Below, in pieces: positions 10,435-19,789 of a stretch of 64,000 bases of DNA (position 1 is the first letter of the stretch; every line of letters begins with the position of its first letter). This stretch comes from Mucilaginibacter gracilis. Its GTDB lineage: Bacteria > Bacteroidota > Bacteroidia > Sphingobacteriales > Sphingobacteriaceae. The DNA is taken from positions 1,364,001 through 1,428,000 of the forward strand of contig NZ_RBKU01000001.1 in assembly GCF_003633615.1 (NCBI RefSeq). Reading direction: 5' to 3'. Both the position numbers and the translations under genes were made by a program. The notes below the pieces were generated by a model, which ran no database searches, was not told where the DNA came from, and saw only the letters and a program-made list of their open reading frames with translations.

Positions 10435-11607
10435 GTGCAATTGCCTTATTTACACATATTTCCCGATCCGTATCATGAATTTATCAGAATCCAAAAGGCT
10501 AAAATAGTCAAACTCTTTAGCGCACTCAATTTTAGTCAAAGTCAAAAGATCAATGATGTTTTAAAACTGGCTGCAGAAACAGCAAACGTACCGATGGTAA
10601 CGATCTCCCTTATGGGTAAGGACACCCAGTTCATTAAATCAAACATCGGCCTGGATGTTGACGAAGGTAGCCGCGAAACGTCCTTCTGCAAATATCTACT
10701 GGACAGTAAAGAGGTACTCGTCGTTCCAGATACATTAGTTGATGATCGCTTTATGAACAACCCTGCCGTGGTAAGTTATCCGGATATTCGATTTTATGCG
10801 GGCGCCCCCTTGATCAGCAATGCCGGTTACCATATAGGCTCTCTTTGTGTGTACGACCAGATCCCTCACATATTTACCAAAAGCCGGCAACAGATATTAG
10901 GTATCCTTGCGACCCAGGTCATGCATATCATGGAACTGGAGCTTGCAGTTATCCTGGCGGACAAACGCATCAATCATTTGGCCAACTGGGGAACAAAGAA
11001 AGCTTCGTTAGAACGGAAACTCAGAGCTTTTTTTGAACGCTCACCGCTCTGCCATACGCTGATCAGCCCTAACTTCAGGATACTCGATTTTAATATCGCA
11101 GCAGCAACCTTTATCAAAGATACACACGATCTGCGCTTGCAGGTCGGCAAAAATATCAGGAATTACCTGAGCAAGACATTCAGGGTTCTGTTTAGTTTAT
11201 ATTTTAAAAAGGCTGTTGGCGGGGAGCACATCAAGCAGGAAGTATTGATCAAAAATGATGCAGGTGTTTCCAAGTGGTGGGAAGTTTCCCTGGACCCGGT
11301 AACAAATGAGGCTGGTCAAGTTACCAGCATCGCTTACAATGCCACCAATATTAATGATCGAAAGATGCAGTTGCCTGAGATCTCAGCTCAGAACAAAGCG
11401 CTATCGAACATCGCCTATATTCAGTCACACCAATACCGAAGACCCGTCGCCTCGATCCTTGGCCTGTTCGAATTGATCAGGGCCGATAATTATCAGCCCG
11501 ACCGTGAATGTTTAATATTAATGGAAAAAGCCGTCAATGAGCTGGACCTGGTGATCAAGCAAGTGGTTGATGTCGCTGGGCCACACACCTCAAAAGTTTC
11601 GGCCTGA
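10435..11607 (+). CDS. GAF-PAS sensor protein with HisKA-like end, lacking kinase ATPase domain
   Basis: 390 aa. Residues ~25-165 form a GAF domain (VPMVTISLMGKDTQFIKS, ETSFCKYLL, FYAGAPLIS, HIGSLCVYD). Residues ~205-300 form a PAS domain ending in the usual VTSIAYNATNINDRK. Residues ~320-385 resemble a histidine-kinase dimerisation helix: SHQYRRPVASILGLFELI in place of the usual SHE-R-PL H-box, so the candidate phospho-His is retained. The protein stops there, with no N/G1/G2 ATP-binding boxes. It may pair with another kinase's ATPase domain, act as a phosphotransfer partner, or be truncated. No signal peptide; cytoplasmic. The start is GTG 10435; no upstream in-frame ATG was found. Confidence 0.75.
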   Translation: MQLPYLHIFPDPYHEFIRIQKAKIVKLFSALNFSQSQKINDVLKLAAETANVPMVTISLMGKDTQFIKSNIGLDVDEGSRETSFCKYLLDSKEVLVVPDTLVDDRFMNNPAVVSYPDIRFYAGAPLISNAGYHIGSLCVYDQIPHIFTKSRQQILGILATQVMHIMELELAVILADKRINHLANWGTKKASLERKLRAFFERSPLCHTLISPNFRILDFNIAAATFIKDTHDLRLQVGKNIRNYLSKTFRVLFSLYFKKAVGGEHIKQEVLIKNDAGVSKWWEVSLDPVTNEAGQVTSIAYNATNINDRKMQLPEISAQNKALSNIAYIQSHQYRRPVASILGLFELIRADNYQPDRECLILMEKAVNELDLVIKQVVDVAGPHTSKVSA

Positions 11608-11623
11608 TCTCGCGGCTACGCAG

Positions 11624-12100
11624 CTATGTTTTTGTATGCAAACTGAACGCAGTCTCGTGCTTGATCTCTGATATGACAAAAAAGCTTTCTACGTGCCCGA
11701 TATCTTTTACCTTGGCCAGCTTGTCGATCAGAACATCATTGTATTCTTTCATATCCCGGATCACGATGCGGAGCAAAAAATCGAAGGAACCCGTCATATG
11801 GTAACATTCCATGACCTCGGTTATTTTAATGATCTCTTCTTTAAACGCAAGCAAGCCCTCTTGTGAGTGTTCTTTGACCTGTACCTGTGTGAAAGCTGTC
11901 AGGCTCTTGCCTATTTTATCCTGGTTGAGTATGGCAGCATAGCGTTTAATGTAACCCTCTTCCTGCAAGCGGCGAACACGGATATGAATAGGGGTAACAG
12001 ATTTGTGCAGGCGATGTGCCAGCTCCTTGTGTGTAAGCCGCGCATCTTCCTGCAGCAGCTGTAAGATACCCATATCGGTTTGGTCAAACTGGTGACTCAT
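11624..12100 (-). CDS. Lrp/AsnC-family transcriptional regulator
   Basis: About 158 aa, normal for Lrp/AsnC. The N-terminal winged helix-turn-helix reads DMGILQLLQEDARLTHKELA ... RVRRLQEEGYIKRYAAILN. The C-terminal RAM/ligand domain reads VMECYHMTGSFDFLLRIVIRD ... IGHVESFFVIS. These regulators sense amino acids and control metabolic genes. ATG 12100 (MSHQFDQTD) is preferred to TTG 12109. It diverges from the PEP carboxykinase gene across ~350 bp, so control of that gene is a reasonable guess. It converges on the GAF-PAS gene with 16 bp between stops. Confidence 0.9.
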   Translation of the reverse strand: MSHQFDQTDMGILQLLQEDARLTHKELAHRLHKSVTPIHIRVRRLQEEGYIKRYAAILNQDKIGKSLTAFTQVQVKEHSQEGLLAFKEEIIKITEVMECYHMTGSFDFLLRIVIRDMKEYNDVLIDKLAKVKDIGHVESFFVISEIKHETAFSLHTKT

Positions 12101-12456
12101 ATCGTTCAATAATTTAATATAATGACGGGCCTTAGTGTATAAAATACAATATAAGGACGAATAATTGGTAGTGCTAAAGTATTGATATTAGAGATAAATG
12201 ACAAGCTAAATTCTATTTCCTGACGGGTTGCTTAGTGTATTGTAACCCGATTTTTGTTCATTGCAGAGTGCTATTTTACCAAGAAAGGGTCGTTTTTAAC
12301 CTTCAATTAGTTTTAACAACTATTTAAGGTATGGCTCATGGTCATGTTTTCTAAAATCAATAGCATGTATAGTAACAAAGACCAAAACACCCAACCTTTA
12401 CTTCGCGGATCAGCAATGCCAATGCCCTCAACAACCAATAACATAAATACAGACTT
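12101..12456. other. Divergent promoter region, Lrp / small membrane protein-PEPCK
   Basis: About 350 AT-rich bp with no gene. It must hold promoters for both the Lrp regulator and the plus-strand genes. No confident palindromic operator or terminator was found by eye. Confidence 0.4.
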
Positions 12457-12588
12457 ATGAAACCCTTTAATAGTCCTGAAACCTTAATACCACTCGGTGT
12501 GGTGATCGCCTTTTTATTGGTCCTGGTGGTAAAACGCTACCATAAGGCTGAAAAAGAGTATGACGATGATTTTCAGGGTTGGATATAA
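12457..12588 (+). CDS. Small single-pass membrane protein candidate
   Basis: 43 codons from ATG 12457 to TAA 12586-12588. It has a short polar start (MKPFNSPETLIP), one hydrophobic stretch LGVVIAFLLVLVVKR, then a charged tail (YHKAEKEYDDDFQGWI). This layout is like small respiratory or transporter accessory subunits, but I cannot name a family. It ends 20 bp before the PEP carboxykinase ATG, so the two could be one transcript. Coding status rests on composition and topology only. Confidence 0.45.
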   Translation: MKPFNSPETLIPLGVVIAFLLVLVVKRYHKAEKEYDDDFQGWI

Positions 12589-12608
12589 ATGATCTCATTA
12601 TAAAAAGT

Positions 12609-14144
12609 ATGGAGCAATTAATCTTTAGTACTAAAGTGCACACGCAATTACCTGTTCAGGAATTGGTTAAGCAGACACTGATGCGAGGTGAAGGTGTTTT
12701 GAACGACACCGGTGCGCTGCTGGTGAAAACCGGTGCCTTTACCGGGCGCAGCCCCCAAGATAAATTTATCGTGCGCGATAGCTTAGCCGAAACGGCTGTC
12801 AACTGGAATAAGTTCAACACGCCCATTGATGAAAAATATTTCTTCGGACTGAAAGAGCAAATGTTGGCATACCTTAATAAGCTACCCGAACTTTGGTTGA
12901 GGGACGCCTATGCCTGCGCCGATCCTGCCCACCGCTTAAACATACGGGTGATCAATGAGCATCCATGGTGCAATCATTTTGTGGCCAATATGTTCTTAGA
13001 GCCGACCGCAAGAGAGCTCGAAGGTTTTGAACCTGAATGGCTCGTGATCCAGGCCCCGGGTTTTAAAGCCGATCCTGAAAAAGATGGCACACGCCAGGCA
13101 AATTTTACAGTGATTTCGTTCGCTTACAAAACCATATTGATCGGAGGCACCGGGTACACCGGAGAGATCAAAAAAGGGATCTTCACGGTCCTGAATTTTA
13201 TCCTGCCCTTTCAAAAAAGAGTACTATCCATGCATTGCAGCGCCAATGAGGGCCCCAAAGGCGACACAGCGATATTTTTTGGTTTGAGCGGTACAGGCAA
13301 AACCACCTTGAGTTCTGACGCCGGCCGTAAACTAATCGGCGATGACGAGCATGGCTGGAACGAACAGGGCGTATTTAATTTTGAGGGTGGCTGTTACGCT
13401 AAGATCATAGACCTGTCAGCTGAGTTTGAACCCGAGATCTTCCAGGCTATCCGGCCCGGTGCATTGGTAGAAAACGCCTCTTTCGTTAAAGATTCCAATA
13501 AAATAGATTTTGCCGATCGCTCCTTAACAGAAAATACCAGGGTCAGTTACCCGATCAGCCATATTCGAAATGCGAAGTCCCAGTCGGTGACCGGAGTACC
13601 ACAAAATATATTCTTTTTAACCTGCGATGCTTACGGCGTGATTCCGCCTATCAGCAAACTGACCAAAGAGCAGGCCATGTTCCATTTCTTAAGTGGCTAC
13701 ACCGCAAAGATCGCCGGGACCGAAGAAGGAGTAACCGAACCGCAAGTAACCTTCAGCACCTGTTTTGGTGCACCTTTTTTACCATTGCATCCAAGTCACT
13801 ACGCAGCGTTGCTTGGTGAATACCTGGACCTTTACCTGGTAAAGGTCTGGCTGGTTAATACCGGATGGACGGGAGGGAGTTACGGCACCGGTTGCCGCAT
13901 CGCGATCAAATACACCAGGGCTATGATCAATGCCGCTCTAAACAATGAGCTTGACCGCGTAGATTATAACAAAGACCCGGTTTTCGGCTTAAGCGTTCCC
14001 CAACAATGTGAGGGCGTACCCGCCGAATTACTTAATCCACGAAATACCTGGACCGATCCGATCGCCTACGACGAAACCGCAAAAAAACTAGCCCAAAAAT
14101 TCCAGGATAATTATCAGCAATACAAGCAGGTCGCCATGTCGTAG
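12609..14144 (+). CDS. pckA: Phosphoenolpyruvate carboxykinase (ATP)
   Basis: Converts oxaloacetate and ATP to phosphoenolpyruvate, CO2 and ADP: the entry step of gluconeogenesis, cytoplasmic. About 511 aa. Signature motifs are all present: TGRSPQDKFIV, GGTGYTGEIKKGIF (catalytic Lys), LSMHCSANEG (metal His), the ATP P-loop FFGLSGTGKTTLS, LIGDDEHGW (metal Asp), ENTRVSYP and the late NTGWTGGSYGTG. No active-site loss seen. ATG 12609 is chosen; a TTG at 12579 would add 10 residues but overlaps the preceding small gene. It lies inside the mobile-looking region, so it may be cargo or chromosomal sequence stranded between insertions. The divergent Lrp gene may regulate it. Confidence 0.95.
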   Translation: MEQLIFSTKVHTQLPVQELVKQTLMRGEGVLNDTGALLVKTGAFTGRSPQDKFIVRDSLAETAVNWNKFNTPIDEKYFFGLKEQMLAYLNKLPELWLRDAYACADPAHRLNIRVINEHPWCNHFVANMFLEPTARELEGFEPEWLVIQAPGFKADPEKDGTRQANFTVISFAYKTILIGGTGYTGEIKKGIFTVLNFILPFQKRVLSMHCSANEGPKGDTAIFFGLSGTGKTTLSSDAGRKLIGDDEHGWNEQGVFNFEGGCYAKIIDLSAEFEPEIFQAIRPGALVENASFVKDSNKIDFADRSLTENTRVSYPISHIRNAKSQSVTGVPQNIFFLTCDAYGVIPPISKLTKEQAMFHFLSGYTAKIAGTEEGVTEPQVTFSTCFGAPFLPLHPSHYAALLGEYLDLYLVKVWLVNTGWTGGSYGTGCRIAIKYTRAMINAALNNELDRVDYNKDPVFGLSVPQQCEGVPAELLNPRNTWTDPIAYDETAKKLAQKFQDNYQQYKQVAMS

Positions 14145-14294
14145 CGGATTTCCTGCTTTCAACAAACGGCTGTTATTATACCTCTGAAGAAGTTAAGGCA
14201 TCAATAAAGTGCAATGTAAAAGCTAAATTTTCTTAAGTGTGAAAAGTATATTCGATAGTATTTTTCTGTATATTTACCTTAAACCAATCCCATC

Positions 14295-14717
14295 ATGAAA
14301 ACCTTTAAAGCATCCCAGGAATTGATCGACATTTTATTAACTTATGGATTTGTCGAAGATACCCACATCAATTACCCTGAGCACGCCGCGAGGTTAAAAG
14401 CTGACCCATATGACCCATCGCATATGAAACGCCACTTTGTTTTCAAGGGCACGAGGGAAAAACTGCATTTCGATTACGTTAATATGTATTTACCTACTGG
14501 TGGAAATACTATGTCTTTTACAACAGATGAACTGAAATCCCTTATCGCATTCTGCCGCCTCTCAGCCACAGATAGAACCGCTTTAACTGATGAACGATAC
14601 CAAGCTTTAAGTATACCTGAAATCATTTCCGATGTAAAGCGCCATCCCTATATCTATTCCAAATCAGTTTACAAAAGGGCGAAATTGCAATTTGAGAAGA
14701 TACCGGACATAAATTAG
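14295..14717 (+). CDS. Hypothetical protein
   Basis: 140 aa from ATG 14295, soluble, no signal peptide. I do not recognise it. Features: N-terminal helix KTFKASQELIDILLTYGFVE, an aromatic/basic patch MKRHFVFKGTREKLHFDYV, and a C-terminal RHPYIYSKSVYKRAKLQFEK. AT-rich promoter-like sequence precedes it. It converges on the interrupted gene at 14738. Confidence 0.65.
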   Translation: MKTFKASQELIDILLTYGFVEDTHINYPEHAARLKADPYDPSHMKRHFVFKGTREKLHFDYVNMYLPTGGNTMSFTTDELKSLIAFCRLSATDRTALTDERYQALSIPEIISDVKRHPYIYSKSVYKRAKLQFEKIPDIN

Positions 14718-14737
14718 TATCTTGTGGAATTCAGCAC

Positions 14738-16096
14738 TTAATATTCTTCGACCATACTTCTAATTTTTTGATTGTAAGCAATCTCCTTAGCGCGATTTTG
14801 TTCACCCGAAATATCTTGAAGGATGGCCATATAGCCCTCTACTATCTTCAATTCGGCTTCAGTGAAAAAGCCAGGATTTGATCTCGCCCAATTTCTTAAA
14901 AGATCAATTCCCTGTATCGTTTTGACTTCTCGTTCCCGCAAGGTATAAACTGACAGTTTTGCAAAATTTAACTGCGTATCTGAATCCCATTCATCTATCC
15001 AACGCTTTCCAAGCATTTTCAAAAGCATCGTGTCAAACGTTAGTTTCCTTTCGACTTTAGCAGATATTGAATGAGGTATTAGGAAGACGTTTCGGACGTT
15101 TGCAATAGCTTCTATATTCAATGCAAATTCCTCACCATATCCTTCAATTTCTTTTTGCGTGGATTTAGAAATAAGCAACTCTAAATACACTTTCGCCCGC
15201 GAACTACTGGTCCCCATGAAGTCGAGAAGCAATTTCGAAAATATATTGGCTCGGGTTTGTGAAGTCCCAATTTTTAAAATATTTTTAAACAACTGTTCGG
15301 GCTTGTTCCACATCCCATCCCGAGTACTACGCAGGAGTAATACATCATCAAAAAAAACAGTTAGTGCAATAGAGAAGCCACTATGATCAGGCCTTTTTAA
15401 AAGTTCGCCTAAAACCCCATCCCATAAAGAAGTGTTTTTAGCCGGCAAATCATCAAAGGGCGGCAATAAATACAATGTGGCTAAAGAAGCGATAAATATT
15501 TCTTCAGGAACTTCAATCAAAATTTGAGTTGCTGATCTGTTACTTAGTGAGAAACCCAAAATGTGCTGTTCAAGTTCTTCAGGAATATCTTTGGTTGTAA
15601 GTACAACGCTTTTGATCAAACTAGAAACATTTGACAACTCATGGATTAGGACATTATGTTCTGAAGTTTCGAGCTTTTTCCAGTTTGAAATAACATAGCG
15701 CCAAAAAGTTGCCTGAAAAACTTTGTTCTCAACGGATAGAAACTTGTGAATAAGAGCTATTCGGTCTGTACTCGTAATTGCATCGATTTTGTAGGAAAAA
15801 AACCACACTGGAATTTCGGCAAGGGACGTGTGATATCCCTTATCGGATATATGGGCTACCACCCAATCAATAAACGCATGAAGGATGCGAATTAGCGTAT
15901 TGTTCTCTACTTGCGATTCTTGAAAAGTCATTATAAACCGGTTCGTGTTTATTCTAACCAATGTTGGCAAATGCTTGAAAAACACGGGCATAAGAACAGC
16001 CCAAAGTTCCCACATATCTGGTGCCACACGATCTTCTATCTCGTACATCCAGTCAAACGTATAAATGGTATGTCCGGTGGAGATTATGATGAATGA
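14738..16096 (-). pseudogene. Unknown large helical protein gene, split near its 5' end by an IS21-family element
   Basis: About 450 codons of a non-transposon protein: soluble, helix-rich, no motif I recognise (patches: PIWFF-like region IPVWFFSYKID, EVPEEIFIASLATLYLLPPFDDLP, VYTLREREVKTIQGIDLLRNWARSNPG). The frame runs on into the IS end, adding ~55 residues that are merely translated IS sequence (repeats of the FAPK type). On the far side of the IS, minus-strand ATG 18710 opens a frame MAVKIFILGVVYYGD that runs to the IS edge. Joining the two sides gives a plausible complete gene of about 465 codons starting at 18710, divergent from the restriction gene. Its position beside a restriction locus makes a defence role possible, but that is speculation. 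Confidence 0.6.
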
Positions 16097-16235
16097 GACC
16101 ACACCATTTCGGCGCAAGCTGACCCACTGTTTCGGGGCAAACTGACCATGGTATTTCGGGGCAAACTGACCCACCAAAACGCGTAGCAAATGCTGTAGAA
16201 GTAACCATCTTTTGAGGGCAAAAGACCTGTCTAAG

Positions 16236-17789
16236 ATGGCCAATTTGACAATCAGCATGAGTAAGATTAGAAAGATTTTAAGGATGAACAGTCAGGGTCG
16301 CAGCACGCGATTTATAGCTGCCCAGATTGATTCATCCCGGAATACCGTAAGAAAGTACCTGGCCGCCCTTAAGAAAAGCGGCTTTACCTTTGAAGAAGTT
16401 AATAGCCTGAATGATAAGGAGCTGGAAGATCTTTTCGGTAAGACCAGGGAAAACAACCAGCCAAGCAGCCGTATGCAATCCATGCTGCGCTGCTTCCCAC
16501 ATGTCGATAAAGAGCTCAAAAAGACCGGTATGAACCGGCAGCTCCTGTGGGAAGCCTATATCAAAGAGTTTCCCGACGGCTATAAGTACACCCAGTTTTG
16601 CACGTATTACAACCAATGGAAGACCAGGGTCAACCCGACCATGCACATGGATCACAAGGCCGGAGACAAGCTATACGTTGATTTTGCGGGTGAAAAGATG
16701 AGCTATACGGACAAGGAAACCGGTGAAGTTATTGAAGTAGAAGTCTTTGTAGCAATCCTTGGGGCCAGCCAGCTCACCTATGTAGAGGCTGTTATGAGCC
16801 AGCAAAAGGAAGACTTTATTGCAGCCTGCGAGAATACCCTGCACTTCATCGGGGGCGTTCCTGCCGCCATTGTGCCGGATAACCTGAAGGCGGCTGTAAC
16901 CAAAAGCAGCCGCTATGAACCAACCCTTAACGAAACATTTGAAGACTTCGCCGATCATTATGGCACTACCATATTACCAGCGCGGGCGTACCGCCCGCGT
17001 GACAAAGCATTGGTAGAAGGCGCCGTTAAGATCATTTATACCAAGGTATACGCCCCTTTAAACAAGCATATCTACCATTCTTTAACAGAACTCAATACGG
17101 CGATCTGGCAAGCCCTGGAAGTCCATAACAGCCAGTTGCTCAAGGGGCGCAATTACAGCAGGATACTACAGTTTGAAGAGATAGAGCGTGGGACACTGGC
17201 ACCGCTGCCTGTGTTGCGTTACCAGTTCAAAAAGCACTTCTATGCCAGGGTGATCAAGAATGGCCATGTCAATCTCGGCCCTGATAAGCACTATTACAGT
17301 GTGCCTTACCGCTTCATCGGCAAGCGGGTTAAGCTATTATACTCCCGCACTATTGTAGAGATCTACTCCAATTATGAGCGTATCGCTTTGCACCCGCGCG
17401 AAAAGAACCCCTACGGGTATACTACCGACAAAGAACATATGGCCAGCGCTCACCGCTTCAAAAGTGACTGGACGCCAGATATGTTCCTCAATTGGGCGGC
17501 CTCCATCCATGAAGATGTCAGGCTATATATCCTTCAAATACTGGAGCGTAAACAACACCCCGAACAGGCTTACAAATCCTGCCTGGGGGTACTTGGCTTT
17601 GCAAAAAAGGCAGGGAACGACCGGTTAATAATGGCCTGTCAGCGAGGGCTCAGTTATGGCCTTTATAGCTATAAAACGATACAAACCATATTGGAAAACA
17701 AGATGGACAACTATGAGGAAAGCATATTTGCCGATGAGCTACCCATGCCTAACCATGATAATATCCGGGGAAAAGACTATTACAAATAA
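16236..17789 (+). CDS. istA: IS21 family transposase IstA
   Basis: About 517 aa from ATG 16236; a TTG at 16212 is less likely. N-terminal helix-turn-helix (GRSTRFIAAQIDSSRNTVRKYL), then an rve-type integrase core with acidic residues in LYVDFAGEK, IVPDNLKAAV and KALVEGAVK (D, D, E), and the C-terminal Mu-transposase-like beta-barrel region (KHYYSVPYRFIGKRVKLLYS). It is full length and looks active. istB follows after 20 bp. Confidence 0.95.
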   Translation: MANLTISMSKIRKILRMNSQGRSTRFIAAQIDSSRNTVRKYLAALKKSGFTFEEVNSLNDKELEDLFGKTRENNQPSSRMQSMLRCFPHVDKELKKTGMNRQLLWEAYIKEFPDGYKYTQFCTYYNQWKTRVNPTMHMDHKAGDKLYVDFAGEKMSYTDKETGEVIEVEVFVAILGASQLTYVEAVMSQQKEDFIAACENTLHFIGGVPAAIVPDNLKAAVTKSSRYEPTLNETFEDFADHYGTTILPARAYRPRDKALVEGAVKIIYTKVYAPLNKHIYHSLTELNTAIWQALEVHNSQLLKGRNYSRILQFEEIERGTLAPLPVLRYQFKKHFYARVIKNGHVNLGPDKHYYSVPYRFIGKRVKLLYSRTIVEIYSNYERIALHPREKNPYGYTTDKEHMASAHRFKSDWTPDMFLNWAASIHEDVRLYILQILERKQHPEQAYKSCLGVLGFAKKAGNDRLIMACQRGLSYGLYSYKTIQTILENKMDNYEESIFADELPMPNHDNIRGKDYYK

Positions 17790-17809
17790 CCATTTAAAAC
17801 AACAATAAC

Positions 17810-18556
17810 ATGAACACAAGCACCTTAGACAAACTGCGGAAGATGAAGTTCTTCGGCATGTTTCATGCCTTTAAAAGCAGCATGGAAACCGGTAAAACAA
17901 ACGATTACACGGCAGATGAACTGCTGGCCCACCTGGTAGATGCAGAATGGGACGACCGGCAGAACAGGCGTATTGAACGCACAATCCTATATGCCCGGTT
18001 CCGCTATAAAGCTTCAATTGAAGATGTTCATTATCATGCCGACCGAAGTATTGACCGCAACCAGATCATGCGCCTGGCGGATTGTACGTTTGTTGACCGC
18101 TTCGAGAACCTGCTGATCACCGGGAGTACCGGTATCGGTAAAAGCTATATTGCTTCTGCTGTGGGCTACCAGGCCTGTGTATTGGGCTACAGGGTATTGT
18201 ACACCAGTACGCCCAAACTATTTGCCAAGCTCAAGATGGCCAAGGCGGATGGCTCCTACATGAAAGAGCTGGCTAAGATCGAACGCCAGCAACTGCTCAT
18301 ACTCGACGACTTTGGTATCCAGCCTTTTGATGCACAAAGCAGGGCGGCACTAATGGAGATCATTGAGGACAGGCATGGTAAGACCTCGCTGATCATTACT
18401 TCGCAGCTACCAGTCAGTAAATGGTTTGAAGTGATCGGTGAAAAAACGGTTGCTGATGCTATCCTGGACCGGATCGTTCATGATGCACACCGTATCGAGC
18501 TAAAGGGAGAATCTATGAGAAGAAAACGTAGTGTTGAACCGGAAAACAGCCATTAA
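17810..18556 (+). CDS. istB: IS21 family helper ATPase IstB
   Basis: 248 aa, DnaC-like AAA+ ATPase that assists IstA in target selection and strand transfer. Walker A is ITGSTGIGKSYIASAVG near residue 105; Walker B is LLILDDFGIQPFD; sensor-1 region is TSLIITSQLPVSKW. No defect seen. Confidence 0.95.
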   Translation: MNTSTLDKLRKMKFFGMFHAFKSSMETGKTNDYTADELLAHLVDAEWDDRQNRRIERTILYARFRYKASIEDVHYHADRSIDRNQIMRLADCTFVDRFENLLITGSTGIGKSYIASAVGYQACVLGYRVLYTSTPKLFAKLKMAKADGSYMKELAKIERQQLLILDDFGIQPFDAQSRAALMEIIEDRHGKTSLIITSQLPVSKWFEVIGEKTVADAILDRIVHDAHRIELKGESMRRKRSVEPENSH

Positions 18557-18867
18557 TGAAATTACCTTTTAAATAACTATTTTTGTACATGCTTTTATAG
18601 CATTTGCTGCAACCCAAAAGTCAGCTAACCCCTGGGTCAATTTGGCCCGAAACAGGGTGGTCACTATCTCCATAATATACAACACCTAAAATAAAGATTT
18701 TTACGGCCATTTTTGATAGAAAAACGACTATATTTTAACCATTTGTCACAATTTATCGTGATAAAACCAACGATTTTGTTTTTGAAATTGCAAATAATAA
18801 TATGTTTTTATCTTCATTGCCTTCCATTTTCTTAAGTTTATGCTTTACTAATCCTCGATAGTATAAT

Positions 18868-19789
18868 ATGACCATTTCCTTTATCTCTCTTGTTGAAAGT
18901 ATTAATAAAGCGTATCGGCTAATAAAGCCACGTCGTGAAGATTTAGATTTTTTCAAGGTTAACTTCAGCAAATTACTTGAACGCATTGATGAGAAAGAAA
19001 GCGAGGAAAATGTTAAAGGGCATTTAGCAGACTTCTTAAAATCAACTTATTACGATCCTAATCATTTAATTGCTACCAAGGGGCGTGCGGATTTGGTTAT
19101 CCATCTGGAAAAAGATGCCAAATCGCATGTAGGTGTATTGCTTGAAGTTAAAAAGCCTTCAAATAAACACGATATGGTTACTAAGGATAATCTCAATGCA
19201 AAAGCCATGCATGAGCTTATCCTCTATTTTCTTCGCGAGCGCGTCAACCATAAAAATATTTCCCTTACCCACTTAGTAATAACTAATATCTATGAGTGGT
19301 TTGTTTTTGACGCCTCATTGTTTGAACGTGTATTTGCCAAAAATACACAACTACAAAAAGCTTATAGAGAATGGGAAGCAGGACAAAAGGTTAGTGTAAA
19401 AACAGAGTTGTTTTACAATGAAATCGCCAGGCCTTTTCTCCATGACTTGCAGGAAGAAATGACATTTACCCACGTTGATATCAGAGAGTACCTGAAATAT
19501 TTGCAAGGGAATAAAGAAAAGGACGACAACAAACTTATACCCTTATATAAGTTTTTCTCCCCTGTTAATTTATTGAAATTACCTTTTATAAATGATAGCA
19601 ACTCATTAGATACCGGTTTTTTTAAAGAGCTATTGCATATTATTGGATTAGAAGAAGTAAAAGATGGCAGCCGAAAAATAATACAGCGGTTACCGGTTAC
19701 TAAAAGACAACCAGCCTCCTTAATTGAAAACACCATCAACATGCTGGAAGTTGATGAAGTTTTACGAAAGGTCCCGGCTAAGTTTTTAA
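18868..19789 (+). pseudogene. Type IIG restriction-modification enzyme, 5' part (nuclease region), cut by an IS
   Basis: About 307 codons before the insertion. It contains a PD-(D/E)XK-like nuclease core: GRADLVIHLEKD followed by GVLLEVKKPSN (Asp, then Glu-x-Lys), as in single-chain Type IIG (Eco57I-like) enzymes that cut at a distance from their site. The rest is a helical connector. After the IS junction it reads only a few foreign residues (PNSA) to TAA at 19804-19806. Without the IS and one TTAA copy the frame runs on unbroken (AKFLNGKTTEEQLFNLGLEL) into the methyltransferase part at 21383: total 1262 codons. Start ATG 18868 lies ~160 bp from the divergent start proposed for the neighbouring split gene. 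Confidence 0.8.
19786..19789. repeat. Target site duplication TTAA (left copy)
   Basis: TTAA at 19786-19789 directly before the left inverted repeat; the matching copy is at 21379-21382 directly after the right inverted repeat. Removing the element and one copy rejoins the host reading frame exactly, which supports these boundaries. Confidence 0.8.

Larger units (their letters stand above)
16096..18663 (+). mobile_element. IS21-family insertion sequence
   Basis: About 2.57 kb carrying istA and istB. The left end has three imperfect 20-bp repeats: ATTTCGGCGCAAGCTGACCC at 16106, GTTTCGGGGCAAACTGACC at 16129 and ATTTCGGGGCAAACTGACCC at 16153. The right end has an inverted copy, GGGTCAATTTGGCCCGAAAC, at 18634-18653. 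Multiple terminal repeats are usual for IS21. Outer edges are approximate (GACCAC at 16097; GGTGGTC ending 18662). I could not identify a clear target duplication. Confidence 0.85.

Noticed and set aside
12579..12608. TTG 12579 as start of PEP carboxykinase
   Set aside because: It overlaps the end of the small membrane ORF and adds residues not needed for the fold; ATG 12609 is simpler.
16097..16260. N-terminal ~55 residues of the 14738 frame as real protein
   Set aside because: They are translated IS21 terminal repeats read through from the interrupted gene.
16085..18675. Target duplication for the IS21 element
   Set aside because: I compared the flanks and found no convincing direct repeat; the edges remain approximate.
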